The translations under genes were made by a program, and so were the position numbers. DNA of 64,000 bases, taken from NCBI GenBank assembly GCA_017458585.1, contig JAFTAJ010000007.1:39719-103718 (forward strand). The letters run 5' to 3'. Of the stretch, positions 52,247-61,229 are shown piece after piece (position 1 is the first letter of the stretch; each line of letters opens with the position of its first letter). This DNA is from Bacteroidaceae bacterium. Lineage in GTDB: Bacteria; Bacteroidota; Bacteroidia; Bacteroidales; Bacteroidaceae. The notes under the pieces were generated by a model. The model was not told the DNA's origin and did not search any database. It was given only the letters and a program-made list of their open reading frames with translations.

Positions 52247-52425
52247 AAGAAGCGTCCGCTTAGATTCTTGTTATTCGAAATTCGCCAAATTTAGATTAAC
52301 TCACAAGGGTAAAAGCAAGGATGCCCACGTCGATTGGCGTGGGCTTTTACTCGGATAAGTGAGTTAGGTGTTTGGCGATACCTCGAATAACGTAGACGAA
52401 GTAAATAGTCCACGTTTCTTTTTGT
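52247..52425 (+). ncRNA. Long-hairpin RNA resembling 6S RNA (Bacteroidales-1-like)
   Basis: A nearly continuous hairpin about 175 nt long: AAGAAGCGT (52247) with ACGTTTCTT (52412); TTATTCGA (52271) with TCGAATAA (52383); CGCCAAA (52283) with TTTGGCG (52371); TAACTCAC (52297) with GTGAGTTA (52359); GTAAAA (52309) with TTTTAC (52345); GCCCACG (52323) with CGTGGGC (52338). Internal loops interrupt the stem, and a T-rich tract follows. The form (rod with internal bubbles, own promoter, location just after rplT) fits 6S RNA and, as I recall, the Bacteroidales-1 motif often found beside L20 genes. The alternative is a leader of the LRR gene that starts 43 nt downstream. Confidence 0.6.
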
Positions 52426-52467
52426 GTATAACATAACTCTTAATCTAATTTCTAAACTTTTAATATT

Positions 52468-55197
52468 ATGAAACAAAAAACTTTACTCCTTCTGTGCCTT
52501 TGCTTCATTGCAGGCATCAATGTCTCTGCTGACTACACATTGGTTGATGGTATATATTATAGTGCCCTCCGTAATGGAAAAGCCGTAGTGAGCTCTCAAG
52601 ATAATCAAGTTTATAATTCATACTCCGGCAATGTGGTGATTCCAGAAACTGTTACCTACAACGGCCAGACTTATACAGTGGAAACTATTGGATATGACGC
52701 CTTCCGGGATTGCGAAAACCTTATTTCAGTTTCCGTGCCCAATACTGTGACGAAAATATATGACAGGGCCTTCTATAATTGTGGTGCTCTGACTTCCGTT
52801 ACCCTCCCAGAGAACCTAAGCTTTATTAATGAATACCTTTTCTATAATTGCAGTAGCCTGTCTTCCGTCAACATCCCAAAAAGTGTGGAGCAAATCGGCA
52901 AGTATGCTTTCTATGGATGTAGCAGCCTGACCTCTATCACTATTCCGGATAATGTGACATGGATTAATAATGAAGCTTTCTATAATTGCAGCAGTTTGGT
53001 CTCCGTCACATTTGGAAACAAGTTGTCAAGGATTTGGAACTCTGCTTTCAATGGTTGCACTAGTTTGACATCCGTCACTTTTCCCAATAGTTTGAAAGAA
53101 ATCTTTGAACTTGCCTTCTATGGTTGCAGCAGTTTGGCCTCCGTCAACATTCCCGAGAGTGTGACCGAAATTGGACAAATGGCTTTCTCTAACTGCAATT
53201 TGACTTCCATATCCATCCCTAAAAGCGTGACCAGCATTGGCAATATGGCTTTCGAATGTGACAAACTGACCTCCGTTACTATAGAAAGTGATGCTATTCT
53301 TTCTGAGCCACGAGCTACTAACACATCAATGAGAACAATATTTGGCAATCACGTGCAGGAATACATTATTGGGGAAGAAGTTAAGGCGATAGGCAGCTAT
53401 GCCTTTTATAATAGTGGTAATCTGAAGTCCATATCCATCCCTGAAAGTGTAACCACAATTGGCAATTATGCATTCAATAAATGCACCCAAATGACTTCCG
53501 CCATTATTGGAAATGGTGTGACTAACATTGGTAACGGTACCTTTAGTAATTGCAGCAACCTAACTACTATCATTCTCGGAAGTAGTGTGACTGACATTGG
53601 CAGTGGAGCCTTTGATAAATGCACGAGTATAACTGATTTCTATTGCTATGCGGAAAATGTTCCCACTATGGGAGAGCAGGAAATAGATGAAGATTTTCTT
53701 AAGTCTGTCACTCTTCATGTACCCGAAGCTTCTGTAAAAAAATACGAAGAGACAGAACCTTGGAGCAAATTTGGTAAATTCATAAAAGCAAGGGAGATAG
53801 AGGCTTGCATTGATGGCATCTATTACAACTTCCCAGTATTTGGAAATAATGCAGAAGTGACTTTTGGTGACAAGGACTATAAAGGTACAGTTGTCATCCC
53901 AGAATATGTTACCAACGAAGACATTTCCTACAAAGTGACCAGCATCGGCAAACGGGCATTCTCTTACTGCTATAGCCTCACCTCCGTAACTCTGCCCAAT
54001 AGTATCGTAAATATTGACAAAGAGGCATTTTCTGGTTCTTCTGCTAAGATTCTAGTTGAAGACAAGAGTACAGCGCTCATAGCATTGTGGAATGCCGGCT
54101 GTGAAGATAACATTTACGATGCTAATTTAAATGTAAAGATAGAACCTTTTAAAGTAGTGTCTGGCATAACAGCTTCATCCGTTCGAACGAATAAGATCAC
54201 GGAAGTGAATGGGGCCGAGAAGTTGTCAGAAAAATTGTATGTAAACAATGCAGAAACAGATGGGACAACTTTGAAGGGGCTTGATCCTGCAACTGATGTC
54301 AGTGTGAAATACGTGGCATCTTTCCAGAGTGGTGAAGACATCATACAGTTTGAAAAGAGCGCTAATGTCAGAACAAGCGATATCCAACTTACCACTGCAC
54401 AGCCAAAAGTGATATCGGAAGGCAATGTGATTGTGGCTGCCAATTCGAATTTGGATGACGAAGAGGAAAATGTGGGCTTCGAGTGGCGTCGCACAGACTG
54501 GTCGGATGACTTTGACTCCAAGAGCGGAGCAGCCTATCTTTATGAGGGAGCGATGGAAGGCTATATCCGCAGCCTGAACAGCAACTTTCTCTGGAAGTTC
54601 CGTCCTTACTATACGTCCGATGCAGGCAATACTTATTATGGAGAGTGGAAAGGACTAGATCCTTCTGACTATTCTTATTTCGAGCCGACTGTTCACACAT
54701 ACGCCACAGTTAGCATCTTGGGCAACTCGGTAGAAGTGAAAGGCTACGCTATGCGAGGGACAGATAATGTGACAGAGCAGGGCTTCAAGTATTGGGAAGT
54801 AGTTCCGGGTAGCAGTTCACCCAAGTATCCGGAAGCAGTGAAAGTGCCTGCCAACGCAAAGACTGTAACAGCAAGCGGCCAGCCTATGATTGCCGAGCTC
54901 ACGGATTTGAAGTATAATATTGAATACCACTATGTGGCCTTTGTAAGTACCGATGCAGGAGAAACTTTCTACGGAGAAGAGAAAAGCGTCAAGATTGAAG
55001 GTTCCGCTGAAATCAAGGGCGACGTCAACAACGATGGTAAGGTCAACACTGCCGACGTGGTGGCCGTCTATTCCTTCATAGAGAAGGGCGAAGCCTCCGG
55101 CTTTACCCGTGAGGCTTGCAATGTCAATGGTGACGGCAATGTCAACACCGCCGACGTGGTGGCCATATACTCCATCATCATTAAGGGAGACGTGTGA
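52468..55197 (+). CDS. BspA-like leucine-rich-repeat surface protein with dockerin-like tail
   Basis: A secreted protein of 909 residues. The signal peptide ends near AGINVSA; residues about 45-400 and 480-520 are BspA/LRR_5 repeats of about 23 residues (pattern A-F-x-x-C-x-x-L-x-S-V-x-I-P). Three fibronectin-like or unknown segments follow, and residues about 851-909 hold two calcium-binding dockerin-type repeats (GDVNNDGKVNTADVV and VNGDGNVNTADVV). Such proteins bind host matrix or other cells in oral and gut Bacteroidales. Codon use is more AT-rich than in neighbouring genes, suggesting transfer or relaxed selection. No type IX sorting domain is seen. Confidence 0.88.
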   Translation: MKQKTLLLLCLCFIAGINVSADYTLVDGIYYSALRNGKAVVSSQDNQVYNSYSGNVVIPETVTYNGQTYTVETIGYDAFRDCENLISVSVPNTVTKIYDRAFYNCGALTSVTLPENLSFINEYLFYNCSSLSSVNIPKSVEQIGKYAFYGCSSLTSITIPDNVTWINNEAFYNCSSLVSVTFGNKLSRIWNSAFNGCTSLTSVTFPNSLKEIFELAFYGCSSLASVNIPESVTEIGQMAFSNCNLTSISIPKSVTSIGNMAFECDKLTSVTIESDAILSEPRATNTSMRTIFGNHVQEYIIGEEVKAIGSYAFYNSGNLKSISIPESVTTIGNYAFNKCTQMTSAIIGNGVTNIGNGTFSNCSNLTTIILGSSVTDIGSGAFDKCTSITDFYCYAENVPTMGEQEIDEDFLKSVTLHVPEASVKKYEETEPWSKFGKFIKAREIEACIDGIYYNFPVFGNNAEVTFGDKDYKGTVVIPEYVTNEDISYKVTSIGKRAFSYCYSLTSVTLPNSIVNIDKEAFSGSSAKILVEDKSTALIALWNAGCEDNIYDANLNVKIEPFKVVSGITASSVRTNKITEVNGAEKLSEKLYVNNAETDGTTLKGLDPATDVSVKYVASFQSGEDIIQFEKSANVRTSDIQLTTAQPKVISEGNVIVAANSNLDDEEENVGFEWRRTDWSDDFDSKSGAAYLYEGAMEGYIRSLNSNFLWKFRPYYTSDAGNTYYGEWKGLDPSDYSYFEPTVHTYATVSILGNSVEVKGYAMRGTDNVTEQGFKYWEVVPGSSSPKYPEAVKVPANAKTVTASGQPMIAELTDLKYNIEYHYVAFVSTDAGETFYGEEKSVKIEGSAEIKGDVNNDGKVNTADVVAVYSFIEKGEASGFTREACNVNGDGNVNTADVVAIYSIIIKGDV

Positions 55198-55205
55198 TTC
55201 CCCAG

Positions 55206-55236
55206 GTCCCCCTCTTATCCCCCTAAAGGGGGAGGA
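55206..55236. repeat. GC-rich palindromic element (intergenic copy after the LRR gene)
   Basis: Palindrome TCCCCCTAAAGGGGGA (55218-55233) in the context GTCCCCCTCTTA, like 14685 and 32816. Confidence 0.8.
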
Positions 55237-55244
55237 TATGAAAT

Positions 55245-55275
55245 AACCGCCGAGGATTGTTCTTCGGCGGTTAAT
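55245..55275. terminator. Terminator between the LRR gene and mce
   Basis: A 9-bp stem AACCGCCGA (55245-55253) with TCGGCGGTT (55264-55272) followed by AATTT; it lies between convergent genes and can serve both. Confidence 0.8.
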
Positions 55276-55294
55276 TTGCTTTAGGGATGGGGCG

Positions 55295-55705
55295 TTAGGC
55301 CTGCGGTTCGCACAGCTCGGTGAGGATTCCCACGGTGCTCTTGGGATGGAGGAAGGCGATGTTCATGGAGTCGGCGCCCTTGCGGGGAGCCTTGTCGATG
55401 AGGCGTATGCCTGCGGCGTCAGCCTCGGCGATAGCGTTGGCTACGCCATCCTCTACGCGGAATGCCATGTGGTGCATGCCCTGGCCGCGTTTCTCCAGAT
55501 AAGCGGCGATGGTGCTCTCGGGCGATGTGGGCTCCAGCAGCTCCAGCTTCACTTCGCCAACCTTGAGGAAGGCGGTCTTTACTTTCTGGTCCTCTACTAC
55601 CTCGGTCTTGTAGCACTTCAGGCCGAGCACGTTCTCAAAATAAGGGAGCACTTTTTCAATGCTTTCAACGGCGATGCCGATGTGTTCAATCTGTGAAATC
55701 TTCAT
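55295..55705 (-). CDS. mce: Methylmalonyl-CoA epimerase
   Basis: Interconverts (R)- and (S)-methylmalonyl-CoA in the succinate-propionate pathway used by Bacteroidales. The protein has 136 residues and the vicinal-oxygen-chelate fold: IEHIGIAV at the N-terminus (metal His), GVKLELLEP-like GEVKLELLEP (metal Glu), GMHHMAFRV (metal His) and the final GILTELCE. It is monocistronic with its own -7 box; the decarboxylase genes often found after it in Bacteroidales are not adjacent, as a terminator and a convergent gene follow. Confidence 0.94.
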   Translation of the reverse strand: MKISQIEHIGIAVESIEKVLPYFENVLGLKCYKTEVVEDQKVKTAFLKVGEVKLELLEPTSPESTIAAYLEKRGQGMHHMAFRVEDGVANAIAEADAAGIRLIDKAPRKGADSMNIAFLHPKSTVGILTELCEPQA

Positions 55706-55748
55706 AGTTTTTGGGTTTGTGAGTTTGTGTTATGATTAGTTTGTGGTG

Positions 55749-55756
55749 CAAAGATA
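55749..55756 (-). promoter_or_regulatory. -7 box TATCTTTG for mce
   Basis: Minus-strand TATCTTTG 43 nt before the ATG at 55705; back-to-back with the rfbC -7 box 23 bp away. Confidence 0.65.
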
Positions 55757-55779
55757 CTTCTTTTCTCGCGGAAAATGAT

Positions 55780-55787
55780 TATTTTTG
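55780..55787 (+). promoter_or_regulatory. -7 box TATTTTTG for rfbC
   Basis: TATTTTTG 17 nt before the ATG at 55805, giving a very short leader; it supports the later start over the frame opening at 55775. Confidence 0.65.
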
Positions 55788-55804
55788 CAGTTAAAATCGT
55801 ACGT

Positions 55805-56350
55805 ATGCAATATATAGAGACAGAAATTAAGGGTGTTTGGGTCCTTGAGCCGCGTGTTTTTGAGGACGCGCGAGGTTATTTTATGGAGACCTACAGGCAG
55901 GAGGACTTTGACGCCCACATAGGAGAGACGGTGTTTGTGCAGGACAACGAGTCGAAGTCATCCTACGGCGTGGTGCGCGGTCTCCACTATCAGAAAGGCG
56001 AGTGGAGCCAGGCCAAGCTGGTGAGGGTGATGCAGGGCAAGGTGCTCGACGTGGCAGTGGATCTGCGCCGTTCGTCAGAGACCTTTGGCAAGTTTGTGGC
56101 CGTGGAGCTGAGTGCCGACAACAAGCGCCAGCTTTTTGTGCCGCGCGGTTTTGCTCATGGCTTCGCTGTGTTGAGCGATACTGCTGTGTTCGCCTATAAG
56201 GTGGACAACAAGTATATGCCGTCGGCGGAGGCAAGTATTCGCTTCGACGACCCCGATATTGGCATCGAGTGGCCCGTGGCGGCAGACGACATGATTCTCT
56301 CGCCTAAAGACCTCAATGCCAAGAGCTTTAAGGAAGCGGAAACATTCTAA
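55805..56350 (+). CDS. rfbC: dTDP-4-dehydrorhamnose 3,5-epimerase
   Basis: Third step of dTDP-L-rhamnose synthesis. The cupin protein has 181 residues, beginning MQYIETEIKGVWVLEPRVF, with FVQDNESKSSYGVVRGLHYQ (catalytic-His region), VLDVAVDLRRSS and VPRGFAHGFAVLSD. No rfbA, B or D gene is adjacent, so the rest of the pathway must be elsewhere. The product would feed rhamnose into surface glycans. Confidence 0.95.
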   Translation: MQYIETEIKGVWVLEPRVFEDARGYFMETYRQEDFDAHIGETVFVQDNESKSSYGVVRGLHYQKGEWSQAKLVRVMQGKVLDVAVDLRRSSETFGKFVAVELSADNKRQLFVPRGFAHGFAVLSDTAVFAYKVDNKYMPSAEASIRFDDPDIGIEWPVAADDMILSPKDLNAKSFKEAETF

Positions 56351-56386
56351 CTTTCGCACTTTCGAACTCTCGAACTTTTTAAGGAG

Positions 56387-58168
56387 ATGAAAAACATACG
56401 CAACTTCTGCATCATTGCGCATATCGACCACGGCAAGTCAACGCTGGCGGACCGTCTGCTGGAGTTTACTAAGACTATCGACGTGACGGAGAACCAGGTG
56501 CTCGACGATATGGATTTGGAACGCGAGCGCGGTATCACCATCAAGAGCCACGCCATACAGATGGACTATGACTTTGGCGGCGAGCATTATGTGCTCAATC
56601 TTATTGACACCCCGGGTCATGTGGACTTTTCCTACGAGGTGAGCCGTAGCATTGCCAGTTGCGAGGGTGCCCTGCTGGTGGTGGACGCCACGCAGGGCGT
56701 GCAGGCCCAGACCATCAGCAATCTCTATATGGCTATCGACCACGATCTGGAGATAGTGCCCGTGGTCAACAAGTGCGACATGGACAACGCTATGCCCGAG
56801 GAAGTGGAAGACGAGATAGTGGATCTGCTGGGATGTAAGCGTGAGGAGATAATACGCGCTTCCGGCAAGACGGGCATGGGCGTGGAGGAGATATTGCAGG
56901 CTGTGATAGAGCGAATCCCCGCTCCCAAGGGTGATCCCGATGCACCGCTGCAGGCCCTGATCTTCGACTCAGTGTTCAATCCCTTCCGCGGCATCATCGC
57001 TTACTTCAAGGTGGTCAACGGCTCTATCCATGCCGGCGAGCGTGTGCGCTTCGTCAATACCAAGAAAGAGTACAGCGTCGACGAGATAGGCATCCTCAAG
57101 ATGGAGATGAAGCCCCGCAAGGAGATAGGCTGCGGCAATGTGGGCTATATTGTGAGCGGCATCAAGACGGCCACCGAGGTGAAGGTGGGCGACACCATCA
57201 CCGCGCTGGCCAATCCCTGCTCTGATGCCATCGCGGGCTTTGAGGAGGTGAAGCCCATGGTGTTCGCGGGTATCTATCCCATTGCGCCGGAGGACTTTGA
57301 GAACCTGCGCAGCTCGCTGGAGAAGCTGCAGCTCAACGATGCCAGCCTCAGCTTCAGTCCTGAGAGCAGTGTGGCGCTGGGCTTCGGCTTCCGCTGCGGT
57401 TTCCTCGGTCTGCTCCACATGGAGATAGTGCAGGAGAGGCTTGACCGCGAGTTCGACATGGACGTCATCACCACGGTGCCCAACGTGTCGTACCTTGTAT
57501 ATACCAAACATAAGGAGGTGCTTGAGGTGCACAACCCGTCCGACATGCCTGACCCCACGGAGATAGAGCATGTGGAAGAGCCCTACATCCGCGCCAGCAT
57601 CATTACCTCGGCCACATACATCGGCCCGATAATGACACTGTGCCTCGGCAAGAGGGGCGAGCTGGTGAAGCAGGAGTTTGTGGCTGGCAATAGGGTGGAG
57701 ATAATCTTCGACATGCCGCTAGGCGAGATAGTGATTGACTTCTACGACAAACTCAAGAGCATCTCGCGAGGCTATGCCTCTTTTGACTATCATCAGAGCG
57801 GCTTCCGCAAGAGTAATCTCGTCAAACTCGACATCCTGCTCAACGGTGAGCCAGTGGACGCGCTGTCAACGCTGACGCATGCTGACAACGCCGTGACATT
57901 CGGCAGGCGCATGTGTGAGAAACTGAAGGAACTGCTGCCCCGCCAGCAGTTTGATATCGCCATCCAGGCTGCCATCGGCGCCAAGATTATTGCCCGCGAG
58001 ACAGTGAAGCAGGTGCGCAAGGATGTCACGGCCAAGTGCTACGGCGGTGATATTACCCGTAAGCGCAAACTGCTCGAGAAACAGAAGCGAGGCAAGAAAC
58101 GCATGAAGCAGATAGGTAATGTGCAGGTGCCGCAGAAGGCATTCTTGGCAGTACTGAAACTGGACTAA
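56387..58168 (+). CDS. lepA: Elongation factor 4 (LepA)
   Basis: A ribosome-associated GTPase that acts on back-translocated or initiating ribosomes. The protein has 593 residues: GTPase domain with [14 protein letters not shown] (from residue 10), [16 protein letters not shown] and [11 protein letters not shown]-like domains II and III; and the specific C-terminal domain ([28 protein letters not shown] region) that separates it from EF-G. A gap with CGAACTTTC units precedes the start. Confidence 0.97.
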   Translation: MKNIRNFCIIAHIDHGKSTLADRLLEFTKTIDVTENQVLDDMDLERERGITIKSHAIQMDYDFGGEHYVLNLIDTPGHVDFSYEVSRSIASCEGALLVVDATQGVQAQTISNLYMAIDHDLEIVPVVNKCDMDNAMPEEVEDEIVDLLGCKREEIIRASGKTGMGVEEILQAVIERIPAPKGDPDAPLQALIFDSVFNPFRGIIAYFKVVNGSIHAGERVRFVNTKKEYSVDEIGILKMEMKPRKEIGCGNVGYIVSGIKTATEVKVGDTITALANPCSDAIAGFEEVKPMVFAGIYPIAPEDFENLRSSLEKLQLNDASLSFSPESSVALGFGFRCGFLGLLHMEIVQERLDREFDMDVITTVPNVSYLVYTKHKEVLEVHNPSDMPDPTEIEHVEEPYIRASIITSATYIGPIMTLCLGKRGELVKQEFVAGNRVEIIFDMPLGEIVIDFYDKLKSISRGYASFDYHQSGFRKSNLVKLDILLNGEPVDALSTLTHADNAVTFGRRMCEKLKELLPRQQFDIAIQAAIGAKIIARETVKQVRKDVTAKCYGGDITRKRKLLEKQKRGKKRMKQIGNVQVPQKAFLAVLKLD

Positions 58169-58169
58169 A

Positions 58170-58204
58170 ATTAGGAATTAGAAATTAGGAATTAGGAGTT
58201 AGGA
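58170..58204 (+). repeat. AATTAGG tandem array before the glucosaminidase gene
   Basis: Units AATTAGG, AATTAGA, AGTTAGG (7-8 nt), four to five copies, fill the gap and end 2 nt before the ATG at 58206. Confidence 0.8.
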
Positions 58205-58205
58205 G

Positions 58206-59135
58206 ATGAGAAGAGTTGTGCTATTTGTGTTGACGCTGCTGGTGGCAGTTGCCTCGCGTGGTCAGTCGGCCAAGTATGAGAGCTACATCAGCAAGTATCG
58301 CCATCTGGCCATAGCCCAGATGCGTGAGCACAGCATACCTGCCAGCATCACTATGGCTCAGGCGCTGCTGGAGAGCGGAGCCGGCACGAGCACTCTCGCC
58401 GTGAGGGGACACAACCATTTTGGCATCAAGGCTCACAACGACTGGACGGGCCCTGTGATGCTTAAGGACGATGATGCCCCCGACGAGAAGTTTCGTGTCT
58501 ATAGCCGCGACGAGCAGAGCTACGAAGACCACTCCCTCTTCCTCAAGCGCGGCAGACGCTATGCCTCGCTGTTCACCCTTTCTGTCACAGACTACAAAGG
58601 CTGGGCCTACGGCCTCAAGGCCGCGGGCTACGCCACCAGCCCCACCTATGCCTCTAAGCTCATACAGATAATCGAGGACTATAACCTTGCAGCCCTCGAC
58701 CAGGAGGCTCTTGGCCGCCATCACACTAAGCCCGTGGTGAGCCATACGACTACCACCACCAATACTGTTAACACAGCCACGGCCTCTGCCGAGCGGGCCA
58801 TCCACTTCAATAACCGCAACTACTATATTGTGGCTCGTGCGGGCGATACCTTCGAGGCGCTGGCAAAGGAATATGGCGTAAGTGCCCGCAAGTTGAGGCG
58901 CAATAATGAGGTGGATAAGCGCTACCAGCTGCAGGCTGGCGACATAGTCTATTTCGAGAAGAAGCAGAAGCAGGCCGCCAAGGAATATAAGAAGAAATAC
59001 CATGCCCTGCAGGCCGGCGAGTCGCTGTATAAGGTGTCGCAACTCTACGGCGTACGCCTCAAGACATTATATAATATAAATAGGTACGCGCCCGATTATA
59101 CGCCTAAGGTGGGCGACCGTATCAGACTTAGATAA
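58206..59135 (+). CDS. Exported N-acetylglucosaminidase (GH73) with two LysM domains
   Basis: A peptidoglycan hydrolase of 309 residues. The signal peptide ends near ASRGQS; the glucosaminidase domain (residues about 25-170) shows SITMAQALLESGAG with the catalytic Glu, HNHFGIK and a YASLF...YKGWAYGLKAAGYAT block. A Thr-rich linker leads to two LysM repeats (about 205-250 and 265-309; GDTFEALAKEYGV, GESLYKVSQLYGV), which bind GlcNAc chains. It likely acts in cell separation or wall turnover in the periplasm. Confidence 0.93.
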   Translation: MRRVVLFVLTLLVAVASRGQSAKYESYISKYRHLAIAQMREHSIPASITMAQALLESGAGTSTLAVRGHNHFGIKAHNDWTGPVMLKDDDAPDEKFRVYSRDEQSYEDHSLFLKRGRRYASLFTLSVTDYKGWAYGLKAAGYATSPTYASKLIQIIEDYNLAALDQEALGRHHTKPVVSHTTTTTNTVNTATASAERAIHFNNRNYYIVARAGDTFEALAKEYGVSARKLRRNNEVDKRYQLQAGDIVYFEKKQKQAAKEYKKKYHALQAGESLYKVSQLYGVRLKTLYNINRYAPDYTPKVGDRIRLR

Positions 59136-59145
59136 GAGAATCGGT

Positions 59146-60003
59146 ATGCCACGCAAGATAAAGACCAATTGGATTGTGCCCAAGGGGCAGCCCCTGACTG
59201 AGATGGATGAGATAATTCTCGACTGGCAGGCGCGAGGCTACCTTGTGCCTAAGCGCGAGCTCATCAAGACTCCCGAGCAGATAGAGGGCATCCGCGAGAG
59301 CGGCAAGATAACCAATGGCGCCCTCGACCTCGTGGCTCGAGAGATAAAGGCAGGCATGACGACGGAAGATATTAACCGACTCGTCCATGAGTACACCCTC
59401 GACCACGGCGGCACTCCCGCGCCGCTCAACTACGACGGTTTCCCCAAGAGCGTCTGCACAAGCATCAACGACGTGGTGTGTCACGGCATACCCAACGAGG
59501 AGGAAATGCTCCTGCCCGGCGACATCATCAATGTGGACGTAACTACCATCTACAAAGGCTACTACGCCGATGCTTCGCGCATGTATATCATTGAGGACAC
59601 CTATCCCGAGTGGAAGCGTCTGGTGCGTGTTGCCAAGGAGTGTCGCGATATGGGCGCCGCAGCCACCAAGCCTTACACCTTTGTGGGCGATATTGCCAAA
59701 GTGATCACCAAGCATGCTCATGCCAACGGTTGCACGGTGGTGCGCGAGTTGTGCGGTCACGGCGTGGGACTGGCGTTCCACGAGCAGCCCGATGTTGACC
59801 ACTATGGTGTGCGCGGCAAGAGCGGCATGCTGCTGGTGCCTGGCATGGTGTTCACCATCGAGCCGATGATAAACCTCGGAGGGCGCGAGGTCTTCCAGGA
59901 CGAGGACGACGGCTGGACCATCTGCACCGAGGACGGCCAGCCCTCCGCCCAGTGGGAGCACACCTATCTGCTCACTCCCCACGGCCTCGAAGTGTTAGTA
60001 TAG
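59146..60003 (+). CDS. map: Methionine aminopeptidase, type I
   Basis: Removes the initiator methionine. The protein has 285 residues with the five metal ligands in the usual blocks: INVDVTTIYKGYYADASRMY (two Asp), CGHGVGLAFHE (His), FTIEPMI (Glu) and the late WEHTYLL (Glu). About 40 extra residues at the N-terminus (KIKTNWIVPKGQPL...) lack the zinc-finger of eukaryotic forms. It begins 10 bp after the glucosaminidase gene. Confidence 0.95.
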   Translation: MPRKIKTNWIVPKGQPLTEMDEIILDWQARGYLVPKRELIKTPEQIEGIRESGKITNGALDLVAREIKAGMTTEDINRLVHEYTLDHGGTPAPLNYDGFPKSVCTSINDVVCHGIPNEEEMLLPGDIINVDVTTIYKGYYADASRMYIIEDTYPEWKRLVRVAKECRDMGAAATKPYTFVGDIAKVITKHAHANGCTVVRELCGHGVGLAFHEQPDVDHYGVRGKSGMLLVPGMVFTIEPMINLGGREVFQDEDDGWTICTEDGQPSAQWEHTYLLTPHGLEVLV

Positions 60004-60033
60004 GTTCACTCTTGAACTTTCGGACTTTCGAAC

Positions 60034-61131
60034 ATGAATAACATTACAATTCTCGGCATCGAGTCCAGCTGCGACGATACCTCTGCAGCTGTCATACGCG
60101 ACGGCTACCTGCTGTCTAACGTCACCGCCTCGCAGCAGGTGCACGAGGAGTATGGCGGCGTAGTGCCCGAGCTGGCATCGCGAGCCCATCAGCAGAACAT
60201 CCTGCCCACGGTGGATGCCGCTGTCCGTAGGGCCGGCATCAGTCTGGGCGACATCAGCGCCGTAGCCTGTACTCTTGGCCCTGGCTTGATGGGGTCGTTG
60301 CTCGTGGGCGTGTCCTTTGCCAAGGGATTGTGCGTGTCATTGGGCTGTCCGCTTATCTCCGTCAATCATCTGCAAGGCCATGTTCTGGCACATTTCATAC
60401 GGGAACCGAAAAATTGTCCGCCTGCCGGAGTGGTAGAGGCTCTCCCCCTTAGCAAGGGGGAGTCCCCGAAGGGGGAGGGGGTGTGTGCCGAGCGGCCTGT
60501 GCCCGAATATCCTTTCCTCTGCCTCCTCGTGAGCGGTGGCAACTCGCAGATTGTGCGCGTCAACTCCTATAAGGATATGGAGATAATAGGGCGTACCATC
60601 GACGATGCGGCAGGGGAGACCATCGACAAGTGCTCCAAGTTTATGGGACTCGGTTATCCTGGCGGTCCTATTATCGACCGGCTGGCGCGACAGGGCAATC
60701 CCAAGGCTTTCACTTTCAACAAGCCCCACATCGCGGGCTTCGACTATAGCTTCAGCGGACTGAAGACATCCTTCCTCTATACCCTGCGCGACAAGCTGGC
60801 TGACAATCCCGACTTCATAGAGCAGAACAAGGCCGACCTCGCAGCATCGCTGGAGCGCACAGTTGTGGAGGTGCTGATAGACAAGCTCTCTAAGGCCGTG
60901 AAAGCCACCGGCATACGCCGAGTGGCTGTGGCAGGCGGTGTGTCGGCCAATACAGCGCTGCGCCAGGCATTTGTCGCCCGTCAGCGAAGCGGCACATGGC
61001 AGACATTCATCCCGCCCTTCGGCTATACCACCGACAATGCCGCCATGATAGCCATAGCTGGCTACTATAAGTATCAAGATAGAGACTTCTGCGCCATCGA
61101 AACACCGCCTTTTTCGCGTATTTCAATCTAA
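60034..61131 (+). CDS. tsaD: tRNA N6-adenosine threonylcarbamoyltransferase TsaD with palindromic insert
   Basis: Completes the t6A37 modification of ANN-decoding tRNAs with TsaB/TsaE. The protein has 365 residues: GIESSCDDTSAA (ATP site), GGVVPELASRAH, the metal-binding His pair in NHLQGHVLAH, VSGGNSQIVRV, DDAAGE and the late GGVSANTALR and DNAAMIA. Relative to typical Bacteroidetes TsaD there are about 25 extra residues at 125-155, coded by the GC-rich palindromic element (LPLSKGESPKGEGV). The insert falls between the metal site and the next beta strand, likely a surface loop, and keeps the frame. Confidence 0.95.
   Translation: MNNITILGIESSCDDTSAAVIRDGYLLSNVTASQQVHEEYGGVVPELASRAHQQNILPTVDAAVRRAGISLGDISAVACTLGPGLMGSLLVGVSFAKGLCVSLGCPLISVNHLQGHVLAHFIREPKNCPPAGVVEALPLSKGESPKGEGVCAERPVPEYPFLCLLVSGGNSQIVRVNSYKDMEIIGRTIDDAAGETIDKCSKFMGLGYPGGPIIDRLARQGNPKAFTFNKPHIAGFDYSFSGLKTSFLYTLRDKLADNPDFIEQNKADLAASLERTVVEVLIDKLSKAVKATGIRRVAVAGGVSANTALRQAFVARQRSGTWQTFIPPFGYTTDNAAMIAIAGYYKYQDRDFCAIETPPFSRISI
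60442..60487 (+). repeat. Palindromic element inside tsaD (in frame)
   Basis: A 21-bp hairpin at 60442-60462 with arms CTCCCCC / GGGGGAG around TTAGCAA, then TCCCCGAAGGGGGA and GGGGTGTGTG. It is the opposite orientation of the copy at 42463-42507. Being a 21-nt palindrome read in the same phase, it encodes LPLSKGE here and LPLAKGE there. Confidence 0.92.
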
Positions 61132-61155
61132 AAATGAAAAAAAAGGATAAGATAT

Positions 61156-61186
61156 TTTGTCTGTTCGTTGAAAATAACTAACTTTG
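61156..61186 (+). promoter_or_regulatory. Full -33/-7 promoter of rpmB-rpmG-DUF4295
   Basis: TTTG (61156-61159), 19-bp spacer, TAACTTTG (61179-61186): exact consensus, 43 nt before rpmB. Confidence 0.88.
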
Positions 61187-61229
61187 CACTCCGAATTTTC
61201 GAATCTAAGAACTAAAAAACAACATAGCG

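Noticed and set aside
52291..52476. 61-codon minus-strand frame in the long-hairpin RNA
   Set aside because: Created by the paired arms of the RNA; stem complementarity explains the sequence better.
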